64,000 bases of DNA, from the NCBI GenBank assembly GCA_900696515.1, contig CAADGK010000106.1:1-64000 (forward strand), read 5' to 3'. The notes under the pieces are model-generated. The model was given only the letters and a program-made list of their open reading frames with translations, had not been told where the DNA came from and did not search any database. Positions 52,724 through 60,677 of this stretch are shown here, in pieces. The stretch is from an uncultured Nitrosospira sp. (GTDB taxonomy: Bacteria; Nitrospirota; Nitrospiria; Nitrospirales; Nitrospiraceae). A program made the translations under genes and the position numbers. The first letter of the stretch is position 1. The number at the start of each line of letters is the position of its first letter.

Positions 52724-52993
52724 CTACCCTTCTTCCCGTTGTTTGATTTTTAACTGGATGGCCTTCTCCGCACTCTCCCGGCTCGGCACACCAACAAACG
52801 TCAACCGCCCATCAATGATCGTCGCGGGTACCGCACGGACGGAATGGCGATCAGCCAACTCCTGCCCGTCCTTCGTGGTAATATCCACTTCCCGGTAGGA
52901 AAAACTGTATTTTACCTTCAGTTGCTTCCACAGGCTCTTTGCTGATGGGCAGGCCCCACAACTAGGCGACACAAGTAACGTAATGTTTGGCAT
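52724..52993 (-). CDS. Thioredoxin/glutaredoxin-like protein
   Basis: The 89-residue protein has the thioredoxin fold with a CGAC redox motif after ITLLVSPS, the cis-Pro segment RAVPATIIDGRLTFVGVPS, and EVDITTKDGQELADRHS. It should catalyse dithiol exchange or be a thioredoxin-like disulfide reductase. It leads a minus-strand run with the zinc-ribbon peptide, addB, addA and a metallopeptidase. Confidence 0.9.
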   Translation of the reverse strand: MPNITLLVSPSCGACPSAKSLWKQLKVKYSFSYREVDITTKDGQELADRHSVRAVPATIIDGRLTFVGVPSRESAEKAIQLKIKQREEG

Positions 52994-53325
52994 GATCTTT
53001 CCGAACCGGTTGTAAGCTAGGCTTGTGTTGGGATCTTAGCACCCGCTCAAAACCCTGCGCAAGGACGGCCCACTGCCGTCTTCCTGAAATATGTCTGTAG
53101 TAACCCTTTCGATCGGGCCGCTGCATCAACCCCGGACATGCGCTGGGCCCTGACTTGATTGAGGACTCAGGGCACGCGGATTTCACCCCCGTAAGGACTC
53201 AATTGCTCTGTTCGGGCTGAGATCGTCGCACGACCGTCACAAGAGGTTGAACCTTCCCGTCAGGCAGTCATCGATCGTCTCCGACCGCTGGAAAGCTTAG
53301 TGAAATTGGCGTATGGTGTTGAGAG
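52994..53325. other. Divergent intergenic region
   Basis: About 330 bases between the thioredoxin-like gene (minus) and the EEP-family gene (plus). No gene-like frame was found: the minus-strand frame 52962-53186 overlaps the thioredoxin gene and has no features. It must hold the promoters of both. Confidence 0.5.
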
Positions 53326-54300
53326 ATGTTTTGCCACCGCTTCCATATCTTCCTCTGGCTTATCACCATACTTGGACTTTTCATTTCGCCGGCAACAGCT
53401 CAACCAGGCCAAGATGCTTCGTCTCGACTGCGTGTACTTACATACAATCTGCTGCACGATGGGGGATGGTCAGGGTTCTTCGAGAGCGGCACGCATCTCG
53501 AAGAGCGGTTGGAGATAACCATTCAAGAATTGAGGCGGGTACAACCCGACATCATCGCGCTCCAGGAAGCCTCCGAGAGCCGGAAGCATGGAAACGTGCC
53601 GAAACGGATCGCCGAAGCGTTAGGGTACCACCTGGTGTTCGAGCCTGCGACACAACACATCTCTGGCTTCGGTCTTTTTGATCGTCTGATCACCTCAGCC
53701 ATCGGCTTCAAAGAAGGACCGGCTATCTTAAGCCGGTATCCGATCGCCGCATCAGAGGTCTACGATCTGCCCCGCTGCCAACGTAAATTGGACCCCCGCA
53801 TTCTCCTGCGGGCTGAGGTCACTGCACCGGATGGCCCGATCCAGATCTTTTCCGCCCATACCGCAAAGGGAGATGACTGTCAGCTCCAGCGAGTCGGGGA
53901 GTTGTTTCGTGAACATCAAGGAACGGGGCGCGCCATCCTCATGGGGGATTTGAATACGGGGGAACAATCCCCGGTCCTTCTTGAATGGCAAAAAGACCCG
54001 GGCCTCATCGATGTCTTCCGGGCCGCAAATCCGGGTGTCTCTGGCGGAACCGTCTGGCAAAATATCTACGTCGATTGGCCCACCACCGATCGTCGCGTCG
54101 ATTTTATTTTCGTACTGGACGAAGGCACTGGGAGTAGTCCCGTGGTGCACTCCAGCACACTGGCCTTTGACCAACCCGGCCGCCTTCCGAATGGGGATGC
54201 CATCTGGCCATCCGACCACCGCGGCGTGATCGCCGAGATTGAGTTCCTCCCTCTCGACCGTCCGCGAATCAGCCGGCTACCGGCCGCAAGCGCTCGTTAA
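53326..54300 (+). CDS. Secreted endonuclease/exonuclease/phosphatase-family protein
   Basis: The 324-residue protein has a signal peptide (MFCHRFHIFLWLITILGLFISPATAQ). The catalytic domain shows the EEP pattern: LRVLTYNLLHDGGW, the metal-binding Glu in DIIALQEASES, FSAHTAKGDD, MGDLNTGEQSP with Asp and Asn, and the closing WPSDHRGVIAEIEF. It should hydrolyse a phosphodiester outside the cytoplasm, such as DNA, a lipid head group or a nucleotide; the substrate is not set. Its last 204 bases are repeated at 55129. Confidence 0.88.
   Translation: MFCHRFHIFLWLITILGLFISPATAQPGQDASSRLRVLTYNLLHDGGWSGFFESGTHLEERLEITIQELRRVQPDIIALQEASESRKHGNVPKRIAEALGYHLVFEPATQHISGFGLFDRLITSAIGFKEGPAILSRYPIAASEVYDLPRCQRKLDPRILLRAEVTAPDGPIQIFSAHTAKGDDCQLQRVGELFREHQGTGRAILMGDLNTGEQSPVLLEWQKDPGLIDVFRAANPGVSGGTVWQNIYVDWPTTDRRVDFIFVLDEGTGSSPVVHSSTLAFDQPGRLPNGDAIWPSDHRGVIAEIEFLPLDRPRISRLPAASAR
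54097..54300 (+). repeat. Direct repeat copy 1: 3' end of the EEP gene
   Basis: These 204 bases, from GTCGATTTTATT to the stop codon, are repeated in the same orientation at 55129-55332, with a downstream shift of 1032 bases. Between the copies lies a toxin-antitoxin pair on the opposite strand. Confidence 0.85.
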
Positions 54301-54369
54301 CCAGACGGCACAATACTATGAGATTTGGGCATCTAACCCGGCTAAGGGGCCGAGAATATTCTGCTGCGA

Positions 54370-54795
54370 TCATTGCAGGCAGAAGAGTTTCTGCTTAACA
54401 AATGAGCTCGGTGAGAGGATGACAATTCCTCGGAAGGACCGTAATCGAAGGAGATCAGAATCCCCGCTCACAATATAGCGAGCTCGCGCCGACAGAGCAC
54501 ATGCAAGCACCTCATCATCAGCGGGATCGTCGACAACGACACGCCTGATGCGCTGAGGACTCACAAGGCGAGCTAATCGTGCGTAATCGGCAGTCAGTTC
54601 TGACGCGCTGGCTTGTAGTTCGCGAAGTCTCGCGGCAAACTTAGGACGGTTCAAAACTCCTGCGAGTTCGCGGAGAAGCGCTGGAGAGGTATACAGAGTG
54701 AGCCGCGCATCTTCTGCAGCGACAAGGATTCTATGAGGACTGCCGGTCCAGAGCATGGCCGATACGATGACATTCGTATCGACAACAACTCTCAT
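54370..54795 (-). CDS. PIN-domain toxin
   Basis: The 141-residue PIN protein has Asp6 in VVVDTNVIVSAML, the Glu in ALLRELAGVL, and Asp residues in DDPADDEVLACALSARARYIVSGDSDLL. It belongs to the 'putative toxin-antitoxin component, PIN family' group and should be a Mg-dependent ribonuclease. Its ATG overlaps the stop of the antitoxin gene by four bases (positions 54792-54795). Confidence 0.9.
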   Translation of the reverse strand: MRVVVDTNVIVSAMLWTGSPHRILVAAEDARLTLYTSPALLRELAGVLNRPKFAARLRELQASASELTADYARLARLVSPQRIRRVVVDDPADDEVLACALSARARYIVSGDSDLLRLRSFRGIVILSPSSFVKQKLFCLQ

Positions 54796-55016
54796 GCCGA
54801 GCGGCGACGTTTCCGGTAGGCCTTCACTTCGCGAACCACTGCCCTCATTGGGAGAGCACGACCTCGAACGCGCTGGGCGATTGAGGAAAGGCGAAGATGC
54901 ACTTTCTTGATAACGACAGTATCGCCTTCAGTCATCACCAGGACGGTATCATCCGGCTGAAACAGACGCTTAGGAAGCACGATACGCCGATCCGGTGCCA
55001 CCTTCATCACGTGCAT
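54792..55016 (-). CDS. AbrB/MazE-like antitoxin
   Basis: The 74-residue protein has a swapped-hairpin DNA-binding start (MKVAPDRRIVLPKRLFQPDDTVLVMTEGDTVVIKK) and a basic C-terminus that would bind the PIN toxin. The ATG at 55016 gives the natural start; an ATG three codons later is equally possible. It precedes its toxin, the usual order. Confidence 0.85.
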   Translation of the reverse strand: MHVMKVAPDRRIVLPKRLFQPDDTVLVMTEGDTVVIKKVHLRLSSIAQRVRGRALPMRAVVREVKAYRKRRRSA

Positions 55017-55128
55017 CGCTCCGCTCCTTTCCGATGAGATCAGTGCCCCACTACGTGCCACTATAGCCAACAAGCGCTAAAGCGGTCAAACATACATCGT
55101 CAAACAGATGAGCCCGCACCGCTCATGA

Positions 55129-55332
55129 GTCGACTTTATTGTCCTGTTTGATGCAGGTGCCCACAGGAGCCCGGTCGTGCACTCAAGCACGCTGGCCTTT
55201 GAGCAACCCGGCCGCCTTCCGAATGGTGATGCCATCTGGCCGTCCGACCACCGCGGCGTGATCGCCGAGATTGAGTTCCTCCCTCTCGACCGTCCGCGAA
55301 TCAGCCGGCTACCCAACTCAAGCACTCGATAG
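55129..55332 (+). pseudogene. Duplicated 3' end of the EEP gene (direct repeat copy 2)
   Basis: This frame keeps the last 67 codons of the EEP protein open to a stop: VDFIVLFDAGAHR, then SPVVHSSTLAFEQPGRLP, then WPSDHRGVIAEIEF and PRISRLPNSSTR. It differs from the intact gene by a moderate number of substitutions, mostly at the start and near the end. There is no start codon or signal peptide, so it is a gene remnant downstream of the toxin-antitoxin pair. Confidence 0.85.
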
Positions 55333-55438
55333 AAAGACGAAGCAAGCAAGCTGAGGCCTCATTGACACGTGACGGGAAGTCCCCGACAATGCCCACCTGT
55401 TAGCTGTTTCCTAGCGACGAAAAGGAAGATCTCTTCAG

Positions 55439-55735
55439 GTGAGTCCGATCAGAAGATTTAGACTGACCGCCTTGGCCGAAGGTAGTTCATTTCTCGTGTT
55501 GCTATGCATCGCGATGCCGATGAAGTACGTGATGGGGATGCCGAGGGTGGTGACCGTCGTGGGGGCGATTCATGGAATCCTGTTTCTAGCCTACATCGCC
55601 CAGTTGGCTAAGTTGCGAGTTGCCTTTCAATGGGACAACACGTTTTCCCTCTACGCCTTTCTGGCATCACTTCTCCCGTTCGGACCATTCATCTTCGATA
55701 AACGCCTGCGTGAGAAAGAAGTCGCCGCCAACTGA
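55439..55735 (+). CDS. DUF3817 family membrane protein
   Basis: The 98-residue protein has three membrane segments: FRLTALAEGSSFLVLLCIAMPMKY, VVTVVGAIHGILFLAYIAQL and FSLYAFLASLLPFGPFIFD. It matches the DUF3817 family (EGxSFLxLL, HG and PFGPF/FD motifs), integral membrane proteins of unknown role. The start is GTG. Confidence 0.85.
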   Translation: MSPIRRFRLTALAEGSSFLVLLCIAMPMKYVMGMPRVVTVVGAIHGILFLAYIAQLAKLRVAFQWDNTFSLYAFLASLLPFGPFIFDKRLREKEVAAN

Positions 55736-55755
55736 CTGGCCAACGCGGGAACGCC

Positions 55756-57315
55756 TCATCGTTTCCCGTCATACCCCCGATCTTTCCACTTCTCTAACTG
55801 TTGAATGCGTTTCTTGAGCTGTTCAACCGTCGCTTGATCAACACGGCTCCCGGTGCGGGCGATCAGTTCCGCATTAAGTTTTCGATGATCGACCCCGCTG
55901 GTTCTGGACACGGCGCTGACAAGCAAGCGATGCAAATCTCGAAGGTCTTGCTTCTGCTCATAGAGTGAAACCGCCGGTTCCTGAACTGCAGCCGCATCGC
56001 CCTCACTGCGCGTCTCGTCTTCACCAATGAGGCTATCCATCCTGGCGACAGCCATCAAGGGAACATATTCGTTCGTCGAGATCGTTACCCGCCCAAAGAG
56101 ATCCCGCTGCCCTGCCGGCATGATCTCTTCCAACACATGATCGCGCTCCGCCTTGATCTGTTTGGCATAGTGGACCAGCACCGGATCCTTCGGCAGATAG
56201 AGCCACGCCCGTTGCGGCTTCGGCAGCCCCTCCTGCATTCGCACAAACCGGCCCACGACCTGCCTGAAGTACATTTCCGTGATGACGTTCGTGCCGTAGA
56301 CGCCGACACGCAGTCGTGGAATATCCACCCCTTCGCTGACCATGTTGACGGCCACCAACCACTGCTGCTTCTTGTGCATGCCGAATGCTTCAATCGTCTG
56401 CGAGGCAGCCGGATCATCAGACACTGCCACCTCCGCTTTGGTCCCGGTGACGCGGGCTACGAGTTCAGCCACCCAACGGGCATGGTCCTGATCCATGCAA
56501 ACGATCAACCCGCCGGCATCCGGTTGTTCTTCCTTCCGAAGACGTGTCAGCTGCGCATGGGCATCGGTGATGACTGGGCCGAGCCAGGTGTCTTGCAGCA
56601 GCGCCGTTTTCAACCGTTCCCGCTGCCGGTTGAACTTCAGCCCGTCCTCAAATGTTGCATGATGCTCTTGTCCTTCCGACAGCCAACTCAGCTCGCCTTC
56701 ATAGCTTGGGAAAACGATGGGTCGACAGACGTTGTCACGAATCGCTTCGGTATACCCATAGGCAAAATCAGCCCGGCTTTCATCATGCTCATACCGGATA
56801 AACGGAATCGGATTGTTGTCCGACCTGAACGGCGTACCGGACAAGATCAGCCGAAACACCGCCGGATCGAAGGCGGAGCGAAGCGCTTTCCCCCAGTTCT
56901 TCCCATCGCCTGCGTGGTGCAACTCATCAAAAATGAGCAACGTCTTCTTGCTCTTGCAGACGCGCTGAAAGATCTCTGGAGCCAGGCAAACCTGCTGGTA
57001 GGTGACCACCGCACCGTGATAGTCGGAGGCTTCAGCCGGCTGATCGTTCGTCAATGTCGGGTCGAGCTGCAGCCCGATCTTCCCTGCGGCCTCGGACCAT
57101 TGCGTGCGGAGGTGATTGGTCGGGCAGACAACCAGCACCCGGACCGCCGCCTGTTTGGTCATAAACTCGTGCGCGACCCTCAGCGCAAATCTCGTTTTGC
57201 CCGCAGCGGGCGTGGCCATGGCGAGAAAGTCTTGTGTTTGATGGGCACAGACAGCAGACAGCGCTCGTTGCTGCCAGTCACGTAGCGGTGCAGTCCAGGC
57301 AGGCAATCTCTTCAT
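55756..57315 (-). CDS. SF2 DEAD/DEAH-type helicase
   Basis: The 519-residue protein has superfamily 2 motifs: LRDWQQRALSAV (Q-like), Walker A MATPAAGKTRFALRVA, PTNHLRTQW, motif II IFDELHHAGDGKNWG, SGTPFRSDN, MVSEGVDIPRLRVGVYGTN and QVVGRFVRMQEG. A C-terminal helical part (about 430-519) ends in a lysine-rich coiled segment. It lies 37 bases downstream of the Topo VI A gene and reads like its partner in one operon. No nuclease domain is present. Confidence 0.9.
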   Translation of the reverse strand: MKRLPAWTAPLRDWQQRALSAVCAHQTQDFLAMATPAAGKTRFALRVAHEFMTKQAAVRVLVVCPTNHLRTQWSEAAGKIGLQLDPTLTNDQPAEASDYHGAVVTYQQVCLAPEIFQRVCKSKKTLLIFDELHHAGDGKNWGKALRSAFDPAVFRLILSGTPFRSDNNPIPFIRYEHDESRADFAYGYTEAIRDNVCRPIVFPSYEGELSWLSEGQEHHATFEDGLKFNRQRERLKTALLQDTWLGPVITDAHAQLTRLRKEEQPDAGGLIVCMDQDHARWVAELVARVTGTKAEVAVSDDPAASQTIEAFGMHKKQQWLVAVNMVSEGVDIPRLRVGVYGTNVITEMYFRQVVGRFVRMQEGLPKPQRAWLYLPKDPVLVHYAKQIKAERDHVLEEIMPAGQRDLFGRVTISTNEYVPLMAVARMDSLIGEDETRSEGDAAAVQEPAVSLYEQKQDLRDLHRLLVSAVSRTSGVDHRKLNAELIARTGSRVDQATVEQLKKRIQQLEKWKDRGYDGKR

Positions 57316-57352
57316 GGCCGATGCGTCACGGCCAGATTACATGGATGAGAGG

Positions 57353-58456
57353 CTAGTCGAGCCAATCCCGTTCCTGAAGTTTCTTCGGCAGGTACTTTTT
57401 GGTCAGGTACTGGAAATCTTTGTTGGCCAACGCATCGAGTTCGTATTTCAATCCGCTGGCCAGCATGCGTTTAATCTCCGCTTGCCAGGCCGGCTTCTTG
57501 AACCACTGGTAGTTCAATAATTCCTTCGCACGGGCTATATCCTTGTCGTTGAGCTTGATGCCGACGTTCCGCGGCAGCTCATAGTTCTCCGGATCGGCAC
57601 TCGACAGGCCCACGAACTTGGCTTTGGGAATGGCCATCCGCTCGCTCTCGAAGGCCAGATTGATCGAGCCCTGTTTGACCACGGAATAGATGTAGTACCC
57701 CCAGGGGTCGTTATCGACCAGCACATAGACCGGCAACCGATGTTCCTCGTGCAGACGGCAGGCCAATCGCCGCACACCCCGAGGAGGCTGACCGTTTCCA
57801 GTCAGAAGAATACAGTTATAGCGACGCCAGAACTTGTCCTCCGAAAGCCTGTTCCACTGCGTGCCCTTCTCGACGAGCAGCACGAAGTCGGCCGTGCAGC
57901 GTCGGATCTCCAAATACTCCGGCTCGACGATCGAGGGAACCGAGTAGCCCCCCTTGCCGAGCTTTGAACAATCGACGCGATCACCGTCATCACCAAACAC
58001 CACCGGCCCCACGATACTGCCTCGATTTTCCGCACTGACATGGAGCTCTTCTCGAAGCGCGGCAAGGGATACCTCGAGATCCTCAATGACTGGATCGGAT
58101 TCGTCCTGCGCATCGAAGGTGTTCTCGTGAGAATCTTTGATCGTGTGTTTCGTGCGGTAATAAATTTCCCGAAGCGAGGTCGTCAAATCAGCACGCTGCA
58201 GCTCGGAGAGCGCATCAGCGACCAACACGGTCTGCATGAACCGCTTCGCCATGCCGACGTTAAAAAAGGACCGCTCTTGCTTCTTGCTCCCCATCTCAAT
58301 CAGGCCTTTCTTTTCATTGAAGGCCACGTTCGAAAGGGCACGGATCGGGATCTGAAACGTTGGATCTTTTGACCGTTCAGCCGCTTGGATCACGACATCC
58401 GCCAGACTGATCAGCTTTTTTTCGACCACGGTGGGTTGCTTTGTCTTCGTCGCCAT
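57353..58456 (-). CDS. top6A: DNA topoisomerase VI subunit A
   Basis: The 367-residue protein matches the Spo11/TopVIA family. The winged-helix domain has the catalytic Tyr in SLREIYYRTKH (residue 99 or 100). The Toprim domain has Glu196 in LLVEKGTQWNRL and the acidic pair in LVDNDPWGYYIY. It forms the cleavage and re-ligation subunit of a type IIB topoisomerase with the B subunit encoded six bases upstream. Common in archaea and plants, rare in bacteria. Confidence 0.93.
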   Translation of the reverse strand: MATKTKQPTVVEKKLISLADVVIQAAERSKDPTFQIPIRALSNVAFNEKKGLIEMGSKKQERSFFNVGMAKRFMQTVLVADALSELQRADLTTSLREIYYRTKHTIKDSHENTFDAQDESDPVIEDLEVSLAALREELHVSAENRGSIVGPVVFGDDGDRVDCSKLGKGGYSVPSIVEPEYLEIRRCTADFVLLVEKGTQWNRLSEDKFWRRYNCILLTGNGQPPRGVRRLACRLHEEHRLPVYVLVDNDPWGYYIYSVVKQGSINLAFESERMAIPKAKFVGLSSADPENYELPRNVGIKLNDKDIARAKELLNYQWFKKPAWQAEIKRMLASGLKYELDALANKDFQYLTKKYLPKKLQERDWLD

Positions 58457-58462
58457 GATGTC

Positions 58463-60559
58463 CTATTTTGGTTTACGCCGCGCCACGGTCTTCCCCGACT
58501 GAGATGCCTTTCCTTGGGATTTCTTCTTCGTCCCTGATTGTTCCGCAAAGAGCGCTACTTGCTCAGGCTTGGCGGATGGCTTCTTCGCCAACTTTTTCGG
58601 GTGAGTTCCCCCAGCGACAGGCTCCTTCACCGATGGCACACCAGCTGCCGACGATACGCCAAGCACATCCGGGACGGTTCCCGACTCTATTCCAGCTTGA
58701 TCAGCCTCAACCTGCGTCGCTAAGGCCGTCTCGCCTTCGATGCCTTCTGCTGTCACAATGATGGAATGAGGCAGCCCCTCAGGCCCCGCTCCGGTCTTGC
58801 CCAAGGCATGGTCGGTTTTCTGCCCTCCGGTACGGGCAGCCGCGATCTTGAGGAGTTGCCCCTTCAGTTTTTCTTTTGGCAACTTGCCGCCCTTGAGCCG
58901 ATTGCAGGCATCCACGACTTCTTCAATGTACAGTTCAAAGATATTCCGGCGCCGAAATTCGCTCGCAGCCCGTTCGCGACGACGCACAAAGAGTCCCAAC
59001 CGCCTACCGCACTCGCGAAGTGCAAGGGTGATTTCTTTTTGGATCTCATCGTAGTCGGCGATCGCTTCTTTAGACTCACTCGTAAACGGCACCCAGACCG
59101 AGGCCATATGGACGAAGATCACCATCGGCCCACCAGGCAACGCCCCGCGCGACTGCGTCAGCCCATAGTTCTTCCACGTGGTGCTCAGCACGGCCTTGAA
59201 AGTGGAACAGGCCGATTGCTGATACAACAGCGGCACGCGATTCGCGTAACGAATCACGCGAGCAAGCTCTGAATCTTCCTCCTCGCCTTCACCCTCGGCT
59301 TTTGGCATGGTCGGCTGCTGCGGCTTGTTCTGATCTTGCGGCCTGTTGCCATAAGCCAGCCCGGCCTCGATGATGAAGGGGTTGCCACGATAGACGGCCG
59401 GCGGCCGGCTGACCGCGGTATAGAACTCGCCTTTGATCTGCTTATACAGTCCTGAGAGAATCGCCTTCTCACCAATGGGGGAAATGCAGTTGGTCGGCGG
59501 CGCCATGAGCTTCGTCTCTTGTAATGTCTTGTAGAGTGTTTCAGCCACCGGTCCTTTCAACTCACGCGGCTTGGCGTCGGGCGACACCTTCGCCGCCTTA
59601 CAAACCTCTTCGGCAACCTGAGTCGGCACTCGACAAAAATCGCTCTCGAGAAATCCGGCAACCGTGTGGCTCTTCGTATCCTGCAACATCTTGAGCAACA
59701 TGCCGAACTCGATCCCGTAGGGATGTGGCTTGATCTCGCGTGGTTGCGGCGGCAGTTCATGATAAGTGCGTGCATACTCCTTCGCCTCGCCCTCCGGCGT
59801 GTGATAGATCAATTTCACATGGGGATTGGCGATCGAGGTCTGTTCCAGCCATTCATCAACCGATGCACGCCCCTTCTGATACTTCCCTTCAACTTCCAGT
59901 GTGACTTGGGTGCCGCGTGGCTGCTCCCAGTCGATCTGCTTATTCTCATGCACCAGCGGTTCGTTTTTCTTGGTATCGATTTGCACTTCAAAGAAATGCG
60001 CGGCCGCCTTCGGACCGATCCGAGAAATAATCCTGACCGGTTTTCCGGTCGTGAGCTGTCCGTACATGCCAGCGGCGGAAATCCCGATCCCCTGCTGCCC
60101 TCGGCTCATTCGCAGCCGGTGGAACTTCGAGCCATACAACAGCTTCGCAAAGATCCGCGGGATCTGTTGCCGGACAATCCCGGGCCCGTTGTCGGTAACC
60201 GTCACACGAAATCGGTTCGCTTGGCTTGCCGCTACGGGTTGTCCGTTTGACACGATCTCAAGTCGGACCGTCACATCAGGAAGGATCCCCGCTTCCTCAC
60301 AGGCATCGAGCGCGTTATCGACCGCTTCTTTCACGCAGGTCAGCAACGCCTTGCGCGGGTTATCGAAGCCGAGCAAATGCCGATTCTTCGTGAAAAATTC
60401 CGAAACCGAAATCTCCCGCTGACGCGCGCCCATTTCCACTGCAGTGACCCGTTCCGCGGGCTTGGCTGCTGGTTTCTTGGTTGCGACTGGTTCAGGAGTG
60501 GCTCGAGAAGCGGACGATGTCGGTTCAGTCTCTGATGCGGATGCTTTCTTAATGGCCAT
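58463..60559 (-). CDS. top6B: DNA topoisomerase VI subunit B
   Basis: The 698-residue protein has the GHKL ATPase: REISVSEFFTKNRHLLGFDNP, EAVDNALDACEEAG (N-box with Glu), VTDNGPGIVRQQIPRIFAKLLYGSKFH and MSRGQQGIGISAAGMYGQLT. The H2TH and transducer regions follow, with KGRASVDEWL and a GGPMVIFVHMASVWVPFTSESKEAI segment. The C-terminus (about 575-698) is a long lysine-rich, low-complexity extension, absent from most archaeal TopVIB (~530). ATP-driven dimer closure passes a duplex through the break made by subunit A. Confidence 0.93.
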   Translation of the reverse strand: MAIKKASASETEPTSSASRATPEPVATKKPAAKPAERVTAVEMGARQREISVSEFFTKNRHLLGFDNPRKALLTCVKEAVDNALDACEEAGILPDVTVRLEIVSNGQPVAASQANRFRVTVTDNGPGIVRQQIPRIFAKLLYGSKFHRLRMSRGQQGIGISAAGMYGQLTTGKPVRIISRIGPKAAAHFFEVQIDTKKNEPLVHENKQIDWEQPRGTQVTLEVEGKYQKGRASVDEWLEQTSIANPHVKLIYHTPEGEAKEYARTYHELPPQPREIKPHPYGIEFGMLLKMLQDTKSHTVAGFLESDFCRVPTQVAEEVCKAAKVSPDAKPRELKGPVAETLYKTLQETKLMAPPTNCISPIGEKAILSGLYKQIKGEFYTAVSRPPAVYRGNPFIIEAGLAYGNRPQDQNKPQQPTMPKAEGEGEEEDSELARVIRYANRVPLLYQQSACSTFKAVLSTTWKNYGLTQSRGALPGGPMVIFVHMASVWVPFTSESKEAIADYDEIQKEITLALRECGRRLGLFVRRRERAASEFRRRNIFELYIEEVVDACNRLKGGKLPKEKLKGQLLKIAAARTGGQKTDHALGKTGAGPEGLPHSIIVTAEGIEGETALATQVEADQAGIESGTVPDVLGVSSAAGVPSVKEPVAGGTHPKKLAKKPSAKPEQVALFAEQSGTKKKSQGKASQSGKTVARRKPK

Positions 60560-60677
60560 TCACCCTCTCTTGAAGACAAACGTTGATTGTGTGGTACCAC
60601 AAAACTTATTCGGAAACAATGGGACCGGATGGTGAATGCCGAAAACGGGAATAGACCTGTGCAGGAAACACACTGCC

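Noticed and set aside
55086-55349. 87-codon minus-strand frame
   Set aside because: It is antisense to the duplicated 3' end of the EEP gene, which explains the sequence.
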